A DNA stretch of 64,000 nt from Limiplasma sp958448555. GTDB lineage: Bacteria > Bacillota > Clostridia > Christensenellales > Aristaeellaceae. The position numbers were made by a program, and so were the translations under genes. Below are positions 19,088 to 26,030 of this stretch, one piece after another. The stretch covers positions 41,570 to 105,569 of the forward strand of contig CAUDEL010000002.1 of assembly GCA_958448555.1 (NCBI GenBank), given 5' to 3'. Within the stretch, counting starts at the first letter, position 1. Each line of letters opens with the position of its first letter. The notes under the pieces are model-generated. The model did not search any database, was not told the origin of the DNA, and saw only the letters and a list, made by a program, of their open reading frames with translations.

Positions 19088-19684
19088 ATGGAAATCAAAA
19101 CAGCGTCGTTTGTGACCAGCCTTGCCCGTTACCACCAGCAGCCCCCCGTCACCCTCCCGCAGCTTGCGGTGGTGGGCAAGAGCAACGTGGGCAAGAGCTC
19201 GCTCATCAATGCGCTGTGCGGCCGCAAAAAGCTGTGCAAAACCAGCTCGACCCCCGGAAAGACGCGGCTGATTAACATCTTTCTCATCAACGGGGCCTTC
19301 CATCTGGTGGACCTGCCCGGCTACGGCTTTGCGCGGGTGAATCAGGCGGAAAAGCAGCGCTGGGGCGAGATGATGGACGGCTATTTTCAGGAAAGCACGC
19401 TGCTTCGGCACGTCCTGCTGCTGGCGGACATCCGGCACGAGCCTACGCAGGATGATGTGGCCATGGCGCAGTATTTCCGTCAGATGGAGATTCCCTTCAC
19501 CGTCGTGGCGACCAAGGCCGATAAGATCAGCCGCGGCGCGCGCATGAAGCACGTCGCGCCCATCTGCCGCGCGCTGCTGGTACAGCCCTGGGAGGTTATC
19601 GTCTTTTCCAGCGAGGACCTGACCGGCCGCGAGGCGCTTTTGGAGCGCATCGGCGCGCTGATGGAGGAAAAGGCCGCCGAATGA
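19088..19684 (+). CDS. engB: ribosome biogenesis GTPase EngB/YsxC
   Basis: 198 residues. The ATG follows the lonA stop by one base, and AGGAG lies in the end of lonA. GTPase motifs: G1 'GKSNVGKSS' (30-38), 'STPGKTRLIN' (G2), 'DLPGYGFARV' (G3) and 'ATKADK' (G4). EngB acts late in 50S subunit assembly and is usually essential. The lon-engB pairing is common in Bacillota. Confidence 0.96.
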   Translation: MEIKTASFVTSLARYHQQPPVTLPQLAVVGKSNVGKSSLINALCGRKKLCKTSSTPGKTRLINIFLINGAFHLVDLPGYGFARVNQAEKQRWGEMMDGYFQESTLLRHVLLLADIRHEPTQDDVAMAQYFRQMEIPFTVVATKADKISRGARMKHVAPICRALLVQPWEVIVFSSEDLTGREALLERIGALMEEKAAE

Positions 19685-19717
19685 GCCCCGCGCGGCGCAC
19701 CCGTCTTTCGCCTGCGG

Positions 19718-19764
19718 CATACCATGCAATAGCCAACCCATGGCAGTTGGAAAGGAGTGGTATG
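19718..19764 (+). promoter_or_regulatory. nested inverted repeat enclosing ribosome site and start codon of a small ORF
   Basis: Outer arms CATACCA (19718-19724) and TGGTATG (19758-19764) are exactly complementary; inner arms CCAAC (19733-19737) and GTTGG (19746-19750) also pair. The ribosome site AAAGGAG (19751-19757) sits between the right arms and the outer right arm contains the ATG. As RNA it would hide the start; as DNA it could be an operator. There is no T-tract, so it is not a terminator. Confidence 0.45.
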
Positions 19765-20097
19765 ATGCAGAGCTACCCATGGATGCATCCTGCGCTGCAA
19801 GTCAGCGAGGCGGTGCTGCTGCCGGCATTGCCAAGGCGCAGCGGCGTGACCGGCCCGCGTTTTACGCAACGGTTTGCCAACCTGTCGACCGAACCCTTCA
19901 GACCCGTTCCGGCGGAGGGAATCGCCGAGCAGCCGGCGGCGCTGAGTACGTACGTGCGGCCCCGGGGAAGCATGGCGGGCCGGGGCGTCCTCAGAGCGGC
20001 GGGCGTGAGCATGAATCCCTGGAACCAGTGGGCCCGTCCCGCGTATGCCGGACCCGGACGAAGCCTTCCGCTCTCCCGCCGCTGCCGCATACGCTGA
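19762..20097 (+). CDS. hypothetical small protein, unrecognised
   Basis: 111 residues if translated from ATG 19762 (or the adjacent ATG at 19765), 5-8 bases after AAAGGAG. I recognise no family. The protein is rich in Pro, Arg, Ala and Trp ('MMQSYPWMHPALQ', 'MNPWNQWARPAYAG'), has no membrane helix and no Cys-based motif, and ends in a basic tail. It lies alone between engB and the convergent CAP-protein gene, and is followed by a good plus-strand terminator, which supports transcription in this direction. A second frame (19740-20210) is also open, so coding status is not certain; it may instead be a noncoding transcript. Confidence 0.4.
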   Translation: MMQSYPWMHPALQVSEAVLLPALPRRSGVTGPRFTQRFANLSTEPFRPVPAEGIAEQPAALSTYVRPRGSMAGRGVLRAAGVSMNPWNQWARPAYAGPGRSLPLSRRCRIR

Positions 20098-20147
20098 AGG
20101 GCGGTTTGGGCTTGAAGACTGCGCAGGTGGACTTTTTCGACAACCTG

Positions 20148-20181
20148 AAGCCGCTGTCCCGCAAACGGGACAGCGGCTTTT
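20148..20181 (+). terminator. intrinsic terminator downstream of the small ORF
   Basis: A perfect 14-bp stem, AAGCCGCTGTCCCG (20148-20161) with CGGGACAGCGGCTT (20166-20179), a CAAA loop and TTTT at 20178-20181. It is preceded by a CTTTTTCGACA motif also found near 39750. Confidence 0.8.
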
Positions 20182-20182
20182 G

Positions 20183-21061
20183 TCATCGGACAAATAACTG
20201 GGTTACGTAGACAAAACCCTGGCTGTCCTCCCATACGCCGATGCCCACTTTCGTCCATTGGGACCCGAGGATGTTCTGCCTGTGCCCGGAACTGCTCATA
20301 AAGGCGGCCTGGGCCTTTTCCACCGTGGCATGGTGGGCGATGTTCTCACCCACGGAGGTGAAGGCATATCCGTAGGATGACAGCATCTGCGCCGCGCTTC
20401 CATAGGTGGGGGAGGTGTGGGAGAAGTAGTTGTTGAGAAACATGTCGCGGCTTTTGAGCCTCGCAAGGTCGCACAGCGCGGGGTCCAGCTCAAGCGCGGC
20501 CCGGCCGTTGGCGGCGCGGTCCTCATTGAGCAAAAGAAATGCATTTTCCTCTTGCGCCGTTATGGAACCCGTAGTATAATCTTCGTCTGTAAAGGGAGGA
20601 ACTTCCGTTTCTGACGGCGTTTCGGTGTGCTGCGGCCTGGGTGTGGCGGTGACTTTTGGCGTCGGGACGGGCGTCGCGGTCGGCTCAGCGGTGGGCGCCG
20701 GCGTCGGGACGGGCGCTTCGGTCGGCTCCGTTGTGGGCGCCGGCGTCGGTGCGGGCGCTTCGGTCGGCTCCGTTGTGGGCGCCGGCGTCGGGACGGGCGT
20801 CGCGGTCGGCTCCGTTGTGGGCGCCGGCGTTGGAACGGGCGCTTCGGTCGGTTCCACGGTCGGTACGGGCGTCGCGGTTGGCTCCACAGGTGAAGGAGGG
20901 GTTATTTCAGGCTGGCAGGTTGTGGCGCAGCCGTTGCTCTGCCGGTAGGGCCAGCCTTTAAAACCGAACTGCGAGGACGGCGCGCCAGAGGCGAGCGCTG
21001 TGGCGCCGGTCAAAAGGCAGATCGTCAGCAAAGTGGCTGTCAGCTTCCGTTTTGCGTTCAT
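20183..21061 (-). CDS. secreted CAP-domain (SCP/PR-1, YkwD-like) protein with Pro/Thr repeat stalk
   Basis: 292 residues. Residues 1-25 form a signal peptide ('LTATLLTICLLTGATALASG'). A low-complexity stalk (about 52-138) consists of 14-residue repeats of the type PTPAPTTEPTEAPV. The C-terminal 120 residues are a CAP domain: 'LLNEDRAANGRAALELDPAL', then 'NYFSHTSPTYG', 'GENIAHH', 'SSGHRQNIL' and 'KVGIGVW'. The family's His and Glu cavity residues (SHTS, GENIA, GHRQN) are present. Bacterial members are secreted or wall-associated, some linked to spores; the function is mostly unknown. GGAGGTG precedes the ATG. Confidence 0.9.
   Translation of the reverse strand: MNAKRKLTATLLTICLLTGATALASGAPSSQFGFKGWPYRQSNGCATTCQPEITPPSPVEPTATPVPTVEPTEAPVPTPAPTTEPTATPVPTPAPTTEPTEAPAPTPAPTTEPTEAPVPTPAPTAEPTATPVPTPKVTATPRPQHTETPSETEVPPFTDEDYTTGSITAQEENAFLLLNEDRAANGRAALELDPALCDLARLKSRDMFLNNYFSHTSPTYGSAAQMLSSYGYAFTSVGENIAHHATVEKAQAAFMSSSGHRQNILGSQWTKVGIGVWEDSQGFVYVTQLFVR
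20640..20900 (-). repeat. 42-bp tandem repeats coding the Pro/Thr stalk
   Basis: About four and a half imperfect copies of a 42-bp unit encode a 14-residue motif (E/A-A/T-P-V-P-T-P-A-P-T-T-E-P-T) in the CAP protein. The unit 'GTCGGCTCCGTTGTGGGC' recurs visibly on the plus strand. Copy number may vary by slippage. Confidence 0.85.
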
Positions 21062-21105
21062 GAGACACCTCCGCTATTTCGTTGATGCGTCAAAGACGTA
21101 ATACA

Positions 21106-21134
21106 ATCGTAATAAATAATACTTATTTTTGCAA
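21106..21134 (-). promoter_or_regulatory. promoter for the CAP-protein gene
   Basis: On the minus strand TTGCAA (21134-21129), 17 bp, TACGAT (21111-21106), in an AT-rich 149-bp divergent spacer. No clear promoter for the plus-strand zinc-ribbon gene was found in the same spacer. Confidence 0.55.
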
Positions 21135-21210
21135 TAAAATTACCACTTCGTTTCCATGGCAATGATTCCAAGGGGCGAAGGCCCACCCATCATAGAGGAG
21201 GAACACAGAG

Positions 21211-21618
21211 ATGAAACTCGTCAAATGTCCCCGCTGCGAACTCAATTATATTCAGGAGAATGAAAAGCTTTGCAAGGTCTGCCTGCGCGAGCTCAAGGGC
21301 TCGCAGGTGGAGGATGAGATGGAACTGTGCTCCGTGTGCAATGCCGCCCCCGCGCTTCCGGGCCGCGACGTATGTCTGAGCTGCTTGAAGGAAATGACCA
21401 GCGGCGGTAGCGACACCGATACGGACGAGACGCCCACCGTGGTGGACGAGAGCACCATCGGTCTCAATTCCGTGAGCACGATGGATGAGATCATCCCGCA
21501 GATCCATGAGGATATTCCCGAAAATGAATTTGGCGATATCGAAAGCGAGCTCTCTCTGGAGAGTGTGATTGAGGACGAGGAGAACGAGGACGAGGACGAC
21601 GAGGACGACGACCTGTAA
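21211..21618 (+). CDS. double zinc-ribbon protein with acidic tail, function unknown
   Basis: 135 residues; ATG follows GAGGAGGAA. Two four-cysteine clusters are visible: C6-x2-C9...C21-x2-C24 and C40-x2-C43...C55-x2-C58, each of zinc-ribbon type. Residues 60-115 are Ser/Thr/Asp-rich, and the last 20 residues are almost entirely Asp and Glu. No catalytic motif is seen. The acidic tail suggests binding to a basic partner (nucleic-acid-mimic or ribosomal contact), an inference only. It is 26 bases upstream of the metallophosphoesterase gene and probably co-transcribed. Confidence 0.8.
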   Translation: MKLVKCPRCELNYIQENEKLCKVCLRELKGSQVEDEMELCSVCNAAPALPGRDVCLSCLKEMTSGGSDTDTDETPTVVDESTIGLNSVSTMDEIIPQIHEDIPENEFGDIESELSLESVIEDEENEDEDDEDDDL

Positions 21619-21644
21619 GCCTCCCCTAAGGAAATGAGGGAAGA

Positions 21645-22349
21645 ATGTCGATTTTTGCTATTGGCGATCTCCACTTGCCGGGTCATGCGCAAAAGCCCAT
21701 GAATGTCTTCGGCAGCCACTGGGATCGCCATTTTGAAACCATCAGCGAGCACTGGCGGCGGATGGTCGCCCCCACGGACGTGGTGCTCATTCCCGGCGAT
21801 ATCAGCTGGGCGATGCAGCTTGAGGAAGCGATGGACGATCTGCGGGCCATCGCGGCCCTGCCGGGAAAAAAGCTCCTCCTGCGCGGTAACCACGACTACT
21901 GGTGGAGCTCGCTGAGCAAGCTGCGCGCGGCGTTGCCACAGGACATGCTCGTCATTCAGAACGACGCGGTGAAGCTGGACGGGCATGTTTTTTGCGGCAC
22001 CCGAGGCTGGACCTTTCCCACGCCTCAGCAGCCCCTCGGGGAGCAGGATGAAAAGATCTTCCGGCGGGAATTGATGCGGCTTCGCATGTCGCTGGATCAG
22101 GCGGTCAGGCTGGCGGGCGAGGACGTGACGGTCATGATGCACTATCCGCCCCTGTTTGCGGACGGGATCGGAACGGCGTTTACTGACATACTGGAGGAAT
22201 ATGCCGTCGATCGCGTGGTCTACGGCCATCTGCACGGAGCGGGCATCAAGATCGCCTTCCGCGGCCTGCGCGGGGGCATTGATTACGTGCTGGCCTCCTG
22301 TGACGCGCTGGGGTTTTGTCCGGTGCAGGTGGCGCCAAAACAAATCTAA
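21645..22349 (+). CDS. calcineurin-like metallophosphoesterase
   Basis: 234 residues. The four metal-binding blocks are in order: 'FAIGDLHL' (Asp8, His10), 'IPGDISWA', 'LRGNHDYWW' and 'VYGHLHGAG'. The 'GDISWAMQLEEAMDDL' and 'NHDYWW' forms are typical of a subfamily found in Clostridia. It hydrolyses an unidentified phosphodi- or monoester with a two-metal centre in the cytosol (no signal peptide). GAGGGA precedes the ATG. It is the likely second gene of an operon with the zinc-ribbon protein and is followed by a strong terminator. Confidence 0.9.
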   Translation: MSIFAIGDLHLPGHAQKPMNVFGSHWDRHFETISEHWRRMVAPTDVVLIPGDISWAMQLEEAMDDLRAIAALPGKKLLLRGNHDYWWSSLSKLRAALPQDMLVIQNDAVKLDGHVFCGTRGWTFPTPQQPLGEQDEKIFRRELMRLRMSLDQAVRLAGEDVTVMMHYPPLFADGIGTAFTDILEEYAVDRVVYGHLHGAGIKIAFRGLRGGIDYVLASCDALGFCPVQVAPKQI

Positions 22350-22409
22350 ACTTTGATTAACAATTATTTAATAAGTTTGTAATAATTAAAGAAAAACGCT
22401 TGTTCCCAT

Positions 22410-22452
22410 AGCTCGCAATCCTTTATGAAAAAAGGAATTGCGGGCTTTTTTT
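22410..22452 (+). terminator. intrinsic terminator after the metallophosphoesterase gene
   Basis: AGCTCGCAAT-CCTTT (22410-22424) pairs with AAAGG-A-ATTGCGGGCT (22431-22446) with one bulge and one wobble, followed by TTTTTTT. A second weaker hairpin (TTGTG/CACAA with GAAC/GTTC inside, 22466-22490) before T7 at 22497-22503 may be a back-up. Confidence 0.8.
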
Positions 22453-22549
22453 GCTGATCGATAATTTGTGGCGAACGGGCGTTCTCACAAGCGCGCTTTT
22501 TTTATGTGTCGTTTGTTGCATTTTGGAAGAAGATCCCAAGAATGGGGCG

Positions 22550-22579
22550 TTGACTTTGAAAACAAAAGTGGAGCATAAT
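22550..22579 (+). promoter_or_regulatory. promoter of the dcw operon, with GTGG repeats (possible MraZ sites)
   Basis: TTGACT (22550-22555), 18 bp, CATAAT (22574-22579). Around and after it GTGG-type elements recur (AAAAGTGGAG at 22564-22573, ATGGTG at 22578, GTGG at 22601 and 22608), resembling the direct repeats that MraZ binds upstream of its own gene. The promoter is fairly clear; the MraZ operator is inference. Confidence 0.6.
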
Positions 22580-22629
22580 GGTGACACGGCCCTAAAAAGG
22601 GTGGCAAGTGGAGGAAAACGGGGAGCGGG

Positions 22630-23142
22630 GTGACGGAAGTGGACGAGGAACGGCGTGCGGACGCGCCCGGGCCGCAGGAACGCCCCCGACCCAAAAGATT
22701 CACGTTTTTCGGCAGTTACGACCATTCCATCGACGCCAAAGGCCGCATCATCGTTCCCAACGCCTACCGCAAGGCGTTGGGGGAGAGCTTCACCATCACC
22801 GTCAGCCTCGACGACAGGGGCATCGCGCTATATCCCGACGAGGCGTTTGAGGGCATGGTGGACGAGCTCTACGCCCTCAACCGCCGCAAGCCGGCCGTGC
22901 AAAAGCAGCTTGACCACGTCGCCAGGTTCAGCTATCCCGGCATGCAGGCGGACAACCAGGGGCGCGTGCTTCTGCCCGTGAAGCTGCGTCAGTATGTGCT
23001 GGGCGATGCGCGGGATGTGGAGATCAGCGGCGCGCTGGACCACATCCGCATCGTGGAGAGCGCCGTGGCGCAGGAAGAGGACCGCTATTACAAGGCGCAC
23101 CGGGACGAGATTCTCGATGAAATCGGAAACCTTGAAGAATAA
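22630..23142 (+). CDS. mraZ: MraZ transcriptional regulator of the division/cell-wall cluster
   Basis: 170 residues from a GTG (GGGAG five bases upstream). Two AbrB-like MraZ repeats are present: 'YDHSIDAKGRIIVPNAYR' and 'MQADNQGRVLLPVKLRQYV'. The first 25 residues, before 'FFGSYDHSIDAKGR', are an extra acidic/Pro-rich extension; most MraZ proteins begin at 'MFFG'. No better internal start is available, though GTG 22639 is possible. MraZ forms ring oligomers that bind repeats before the dcw operon and repress it. The next gene is ftsL rather than the usual rsmH. Confidence 0.94.
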   Translation: MTEVDEERRADAPGPQERPRPKRFTFFGSYDHSIDAKGRIIVPNAYRKALGESFTITVSLDDRGIALYPDEAFEGMVDELYALNRRKPAVQKQLDHVARFSYPGMQADNQGRVLLPVKLRQYVLGDARDVEISGALDHIRIVESAVAQEEDRYYKAHRDEILDEIGNLEE

Positions 23143-23162
23143 GCCGGAAGGGAGACAAAGGC

Positions 23163-23795
23163 ATGTCGCAGTACGAACCCATGTATGACAGCTTCAGCCA
23201 CGCAGGACGAGGCGGCTATGTGCCCACGCCGCGAATGAGCGTGTCCTCCAGCGTCTACCTGCCCGGAAGCGATGTGGACCTCCAGACGGGCTGGCTCAAG
23301 CCGGACCGGCAGCGGCGCTGCCGCACGCAGGGCAAGCGACTGGAGATCGAGCGGCTCAGGCAGGAGGAGGCGGCGTTGCAGGCTTCCATCCAGCGGGAGA
23401 TGAGCAAGGGAGGCGTGCGCATCTCCATGCGCCTTGGCATTTTTCTCACGGCGCTGCTTCTCTTTGTCTGCGGGCTTTGCGTGCTTTTGCAGCAGGGCGT
23501 GATCGCCGAGCGGCAAAAGACCATCAACCGGCTGGAGCGTTCCATCGCGGACTGCCGCAGCCAGAACGACGCTTTGCAGACACAGATCGACGAGGCTTCG
23601 GACGCGGCCACCATCTGCTATGCCGCCGCGCGTGACCTCAACATGATTCCCGCGGAATCGGCTGAGGCCATCCATCTGGTGGCCATGGACACGCGCCCGT
23701 TGAGCGCCGCCTCCACGTCCGCCCAGACGACGGCCGTCAGCGGGGAGGGGACCCAGCAGGCGAGCGGCTATGTCGCCGCCGCGGCCGCAAACTGA
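23163..23795 (+). CDS. ftsL: FtsL-like cell-division protein
   Basis: 210 residues; ATG behind GGAAGGGAGAC. It has a cytoplasmic basic region (45-90), one membrane helix (about 90-110), an extracytoplasmic coiled coil (113-146) and then 'AARDLNMIPAE', the typical FtsL/DivIC ending. The call rests on this layout and the position between mraZ and the PBP gene, as primary sequence is poorly conserved. It is longer than most FtsL proteins because of a 45-residue N-terminal part and a 45-residue Ala/Thr/Ser C-terminal tail. It should join DivIB and DivIC to activate septal peptidoglycan synthesis. Confidence 0.8.
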   Translation: MSQYEPMYDSFSHAGRGGYVPTPRMSVSSSVYLPGSDVDLQTGWLKPDRQRRCRTQGKRLEIERLRQEEAALQASIQREMSKGGVRISMRLGIFLTALLLFVCGLCVLLQQGVIAERQKTINRLERSIADCRSQNDALQTQIDEASDAATICYAAARDLNMIPAESAEAIHLVAMDTRPLSAASTSAQTTAVSGEGTQQASGYVAAAAAN

Positions 23796-23889
23796 TTTTG
23801 CCGCCTGAAAAGCCTTTGCGTCGAAACCGTCATAATGCCGCGCGACGGCGCATACATCCCCCATATCAAGCATAATGGGGGAAGGTAGC

Positions 23890-26013
23890 ATGCCGACCGA
23901 ACTGCACATCCGCAAGCGGGCCTTTGCGCTGCTGATGATGATCGCGTTTCTCTTTTCGATGCTGGTGCTTCGCATCGCCTATCTGACCACGGCGCGCTCG
24001 GCGGAGCTGACCCGGCGCGGCATCAGCCAGTGGACGCGCGAGGGCACGGTCTATGCCCGGCGCGGCTCCATACTGGATACCAACGGGCAGACGCTGGTGG
24101 TGAGCGCGACGGCCTATATCGTCAGCGCCGACCCGCGCAAGGTATCGGACATATCTTTGTTTACGCAAACGGTATGTCCGATTTTGGATTTATCGGAGGA
24201 GAGCGTGGCGCAGAAGCTGTCGGACCGCACCAAGGCCTCGGTCATCCTCAAGCGACAGGTGGCGCGGGAGAAGGCCGATGAGCTGCGTTCCCTCCAGGCC
24301 GGCGCGGAGGGGGCGGTGGCCGAGCAGCTAAGCGCCCTGCTCTTTGACGAGGATGTGCGGCGCGCCTACCCCCGGGGCGCGTTTCTGACCCAGACGCTGG
24401 GGCTGACCAACGTGGATAGCGTGGGACAGTCCGGGCTGGAATTGCAGTACGAAAGCCTTCTGCGCGGAACGGCGGGCATGAGCCTTCGCAGCGTGGACGG
24501 CAAATCCCAGCCCATCTACGACAGCGGCAACCTCTACATCGAGCCCCAGGACGGCAACAGCATCCGCCTTACCATCGACGCCACCATCCAGGAGATCTGC
24601 GAGAAGGCCATGCGCGAGTGCTATGATGTCAACAAGGCGCAGGCTGTCCACCTCATCGCCATGGACCCCTATACCGGCGCGATTCTGGCCATGTGCTCCA
24701 AGCCCGATTACGACCCCAACGACCCTCCCCGCGAGCAGCTTGACGCCCTCCAGAGGCTCATGCGCATCCGCCTCATCTCCGACGCCTACGAGCCGGGCTC
24801 CACCTTCAAGATCCTCACCGCCGCCGCGGCGCTGGACGCGGGGGTGACGGACCCCGAGGACGGCTTCTACTGCTCGGGCAAGATCAAGGTGGACGGCGAT
24901 ACCATCCGCTGCTGGGGAAGCCCCCACAAGGCCGAGACCATGGCCGAGGCTTTGCAAAACAGCTGCAACCCCGTGTTTGTGGAGCTGGCGCTGCGCCTGG
25001 GCACGGAGCGGATGTATCAGTATCTGCACGCCTTCGGCCTGGGTCAGAAAACGAATGTTGACTTACAGGGGGAGGGAAGTGGTATACTAATACCCGTACA
25101 TTCCGTCAAGAATGTGGACCTTGCGCGCATCGGCTTCGGGCAGAGCGTCGCGGTCACGCCCATCCAGATGCTCACGGCGGCGTGCGCGGTCATCAACGGC
25201 GGACGGCTGATGCAGCCCTATCTGCTCAAGGAGGCCGTCGCGCCGGACAGCACGGTGCTCTACCGCACCCAGCCAAAGGTCGTCTCCACTCCCATCTCCG
25301 AGGAGACCAGCGCCACCATGCGCGAGCTTTTGGAAGCGGTGGTTTCCGAGGGCGGCGCGCGCAACGCGGCCATTGAGGGCTACCGCATCGGCGGAAAGAC
25401 GGGCACGGCGCAGGTCTACAAGGACGGCCGCATCGTGCGCGACGTGCACATCGGCTCGTTTCTGGGCTTTGCGCCCGCGGACGATCCGCGTATCGCGCTG
25501 CTCATCATCGTCGATGAGGCGGACGTGCCGGTGGACTACGGCGGCACCACGGCCGGTCCATTCGCTAGACAAATCCTTGCGGATGTGTTACCTTATCTTG
25601 GGATCAAACCCACCAGCGAGGACAGCCGTGAGGAGATCGCCGTGCAGGACGTGGTGGGACAGCCGCTCTGGCAGGCGCGCAAGACGCTGGCCGAGCAGGG
25701 CTTCCGCGTGCTGGACGACGGCGCGGGCGAAACCGTGACCGCCCAGATGCCAAGCGCCGGCGGCAAGCTCATCGAAGGCGGCCAGGTCATGCTCTACACC
25801 TATACCGACGAGTTGCCAAAGACCGAGGAGCTGGTCTGCGTGCCGGACGTCGCGGGCCTGTCCATCGCGCAGGCCGCCTCGCTGCTTCGCCAGCGGGGGC
25901 TGGATATGACCATCGAGGGCACGGGCTTCGCCGTCCGGCAGGACCCGGCGGCGGGGCAGTACGCGCAGCAGGGCGACATGGTGAAAGTTGCCTTTGAAAT
26001 GCCCAATCCATAG
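23890..26013 (+). CDS. PASTA-domain penicillin-binding protein 2 (FtsI/SpoVD type)
   Basis: 707 residues from ATG 23890, which follows GGGGGAAGG; the ATG at 23875 lacks a ribosome site. After one N-terminal membrane helix comes the dimerisation domain ('RRGSILDTNGQTLVVSA') and the transpeptidase domain with Ser304-x-x-Lys307 ('PGSTFK'), Ser358-Cys-Asn360 and Lys503-Thr-Gly ('GGKTGTAQV'). Two PASTA repeats follow (about 583-640 and 650-707). It cross-links septal peptidoglycan with FtsW. Bacillota often have both a vegetative FtsI and a spore-cortex SpoVD of this layout; as the only copy in the cluster it is probably the vegetative one, but this is not certain. Confidence 0.93.
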   Translation: MPTELHIRKRAFALLMMIAFLFSMLVLRIAYLTTARSAELTRRGISQWTREGTVYARRGSILDTNGQTLVVSATAYIVSADPRKVSDISLFTQTVCPILDLSEESVAQKLSDRTKASVILKRQVAREKADELRSLQAGAEGAVAEQLSALLFDEDVRRAYPRGAFLTQTLGLTNVDSVGQSGLELQYESLLRGTAGMSLRSVDGKSQPIYDSGNLYIEPQDGNSIRLTIDATIQEICEKAMRECYDVNKAQAVHLIAMDPYTGAILAMCSKPDYDPNDPPREQLDALQRLMRIRLISDAYEPGSTFKILTAAAALDAGVTDPEDGFYCSGKIKVDGDTIRCWGSPHKAETMAEALQNSCNPVFVELALRLGTERMYQYLHAFGLGQKTNVDLQGEGSGILIPVHSVKNVDLARIGFGQSVAVTPIQMLTAACAVINGGRLMQPYLLKEAVAPDSTVLYRTQPKVVSTPISEETSATMRELLEAVVSEGGARNAAIEGYRIGGKTGTAQVYKDGRIVRDVHIGSFLGFAPADDPRIALLIIVDEADVPVDYGGTTAGPFARQILADVLPYLGIKPTSEDSREEIAVQDVVGQPLWQARKTLAEQGFRVLDDGAGETVTAQMPSAGGKLIEGGQVMLYTYTDELPKTEELVCVPDVAGLSIAQAASLLRQRGLDMTIEGTGFAVRQDPAAGQYAQQGDMVKVAFEMPNP

Positions 26014-26030
26014 AGGATGGAGGAATACGG

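Noticed and set aside
20640..20900. CRISPR-like direct repeats
   Set aside because: The repeats are contiguous, in frame and code a Pro/Thr stalk; there are no spacers.
22451..22633. Small plus-strand ORF (60 codons) between the metallophosphoesterase and mraZ
   Set aside because: It runs through terminator hairpins and the dcw promoter and has no ribosome site.
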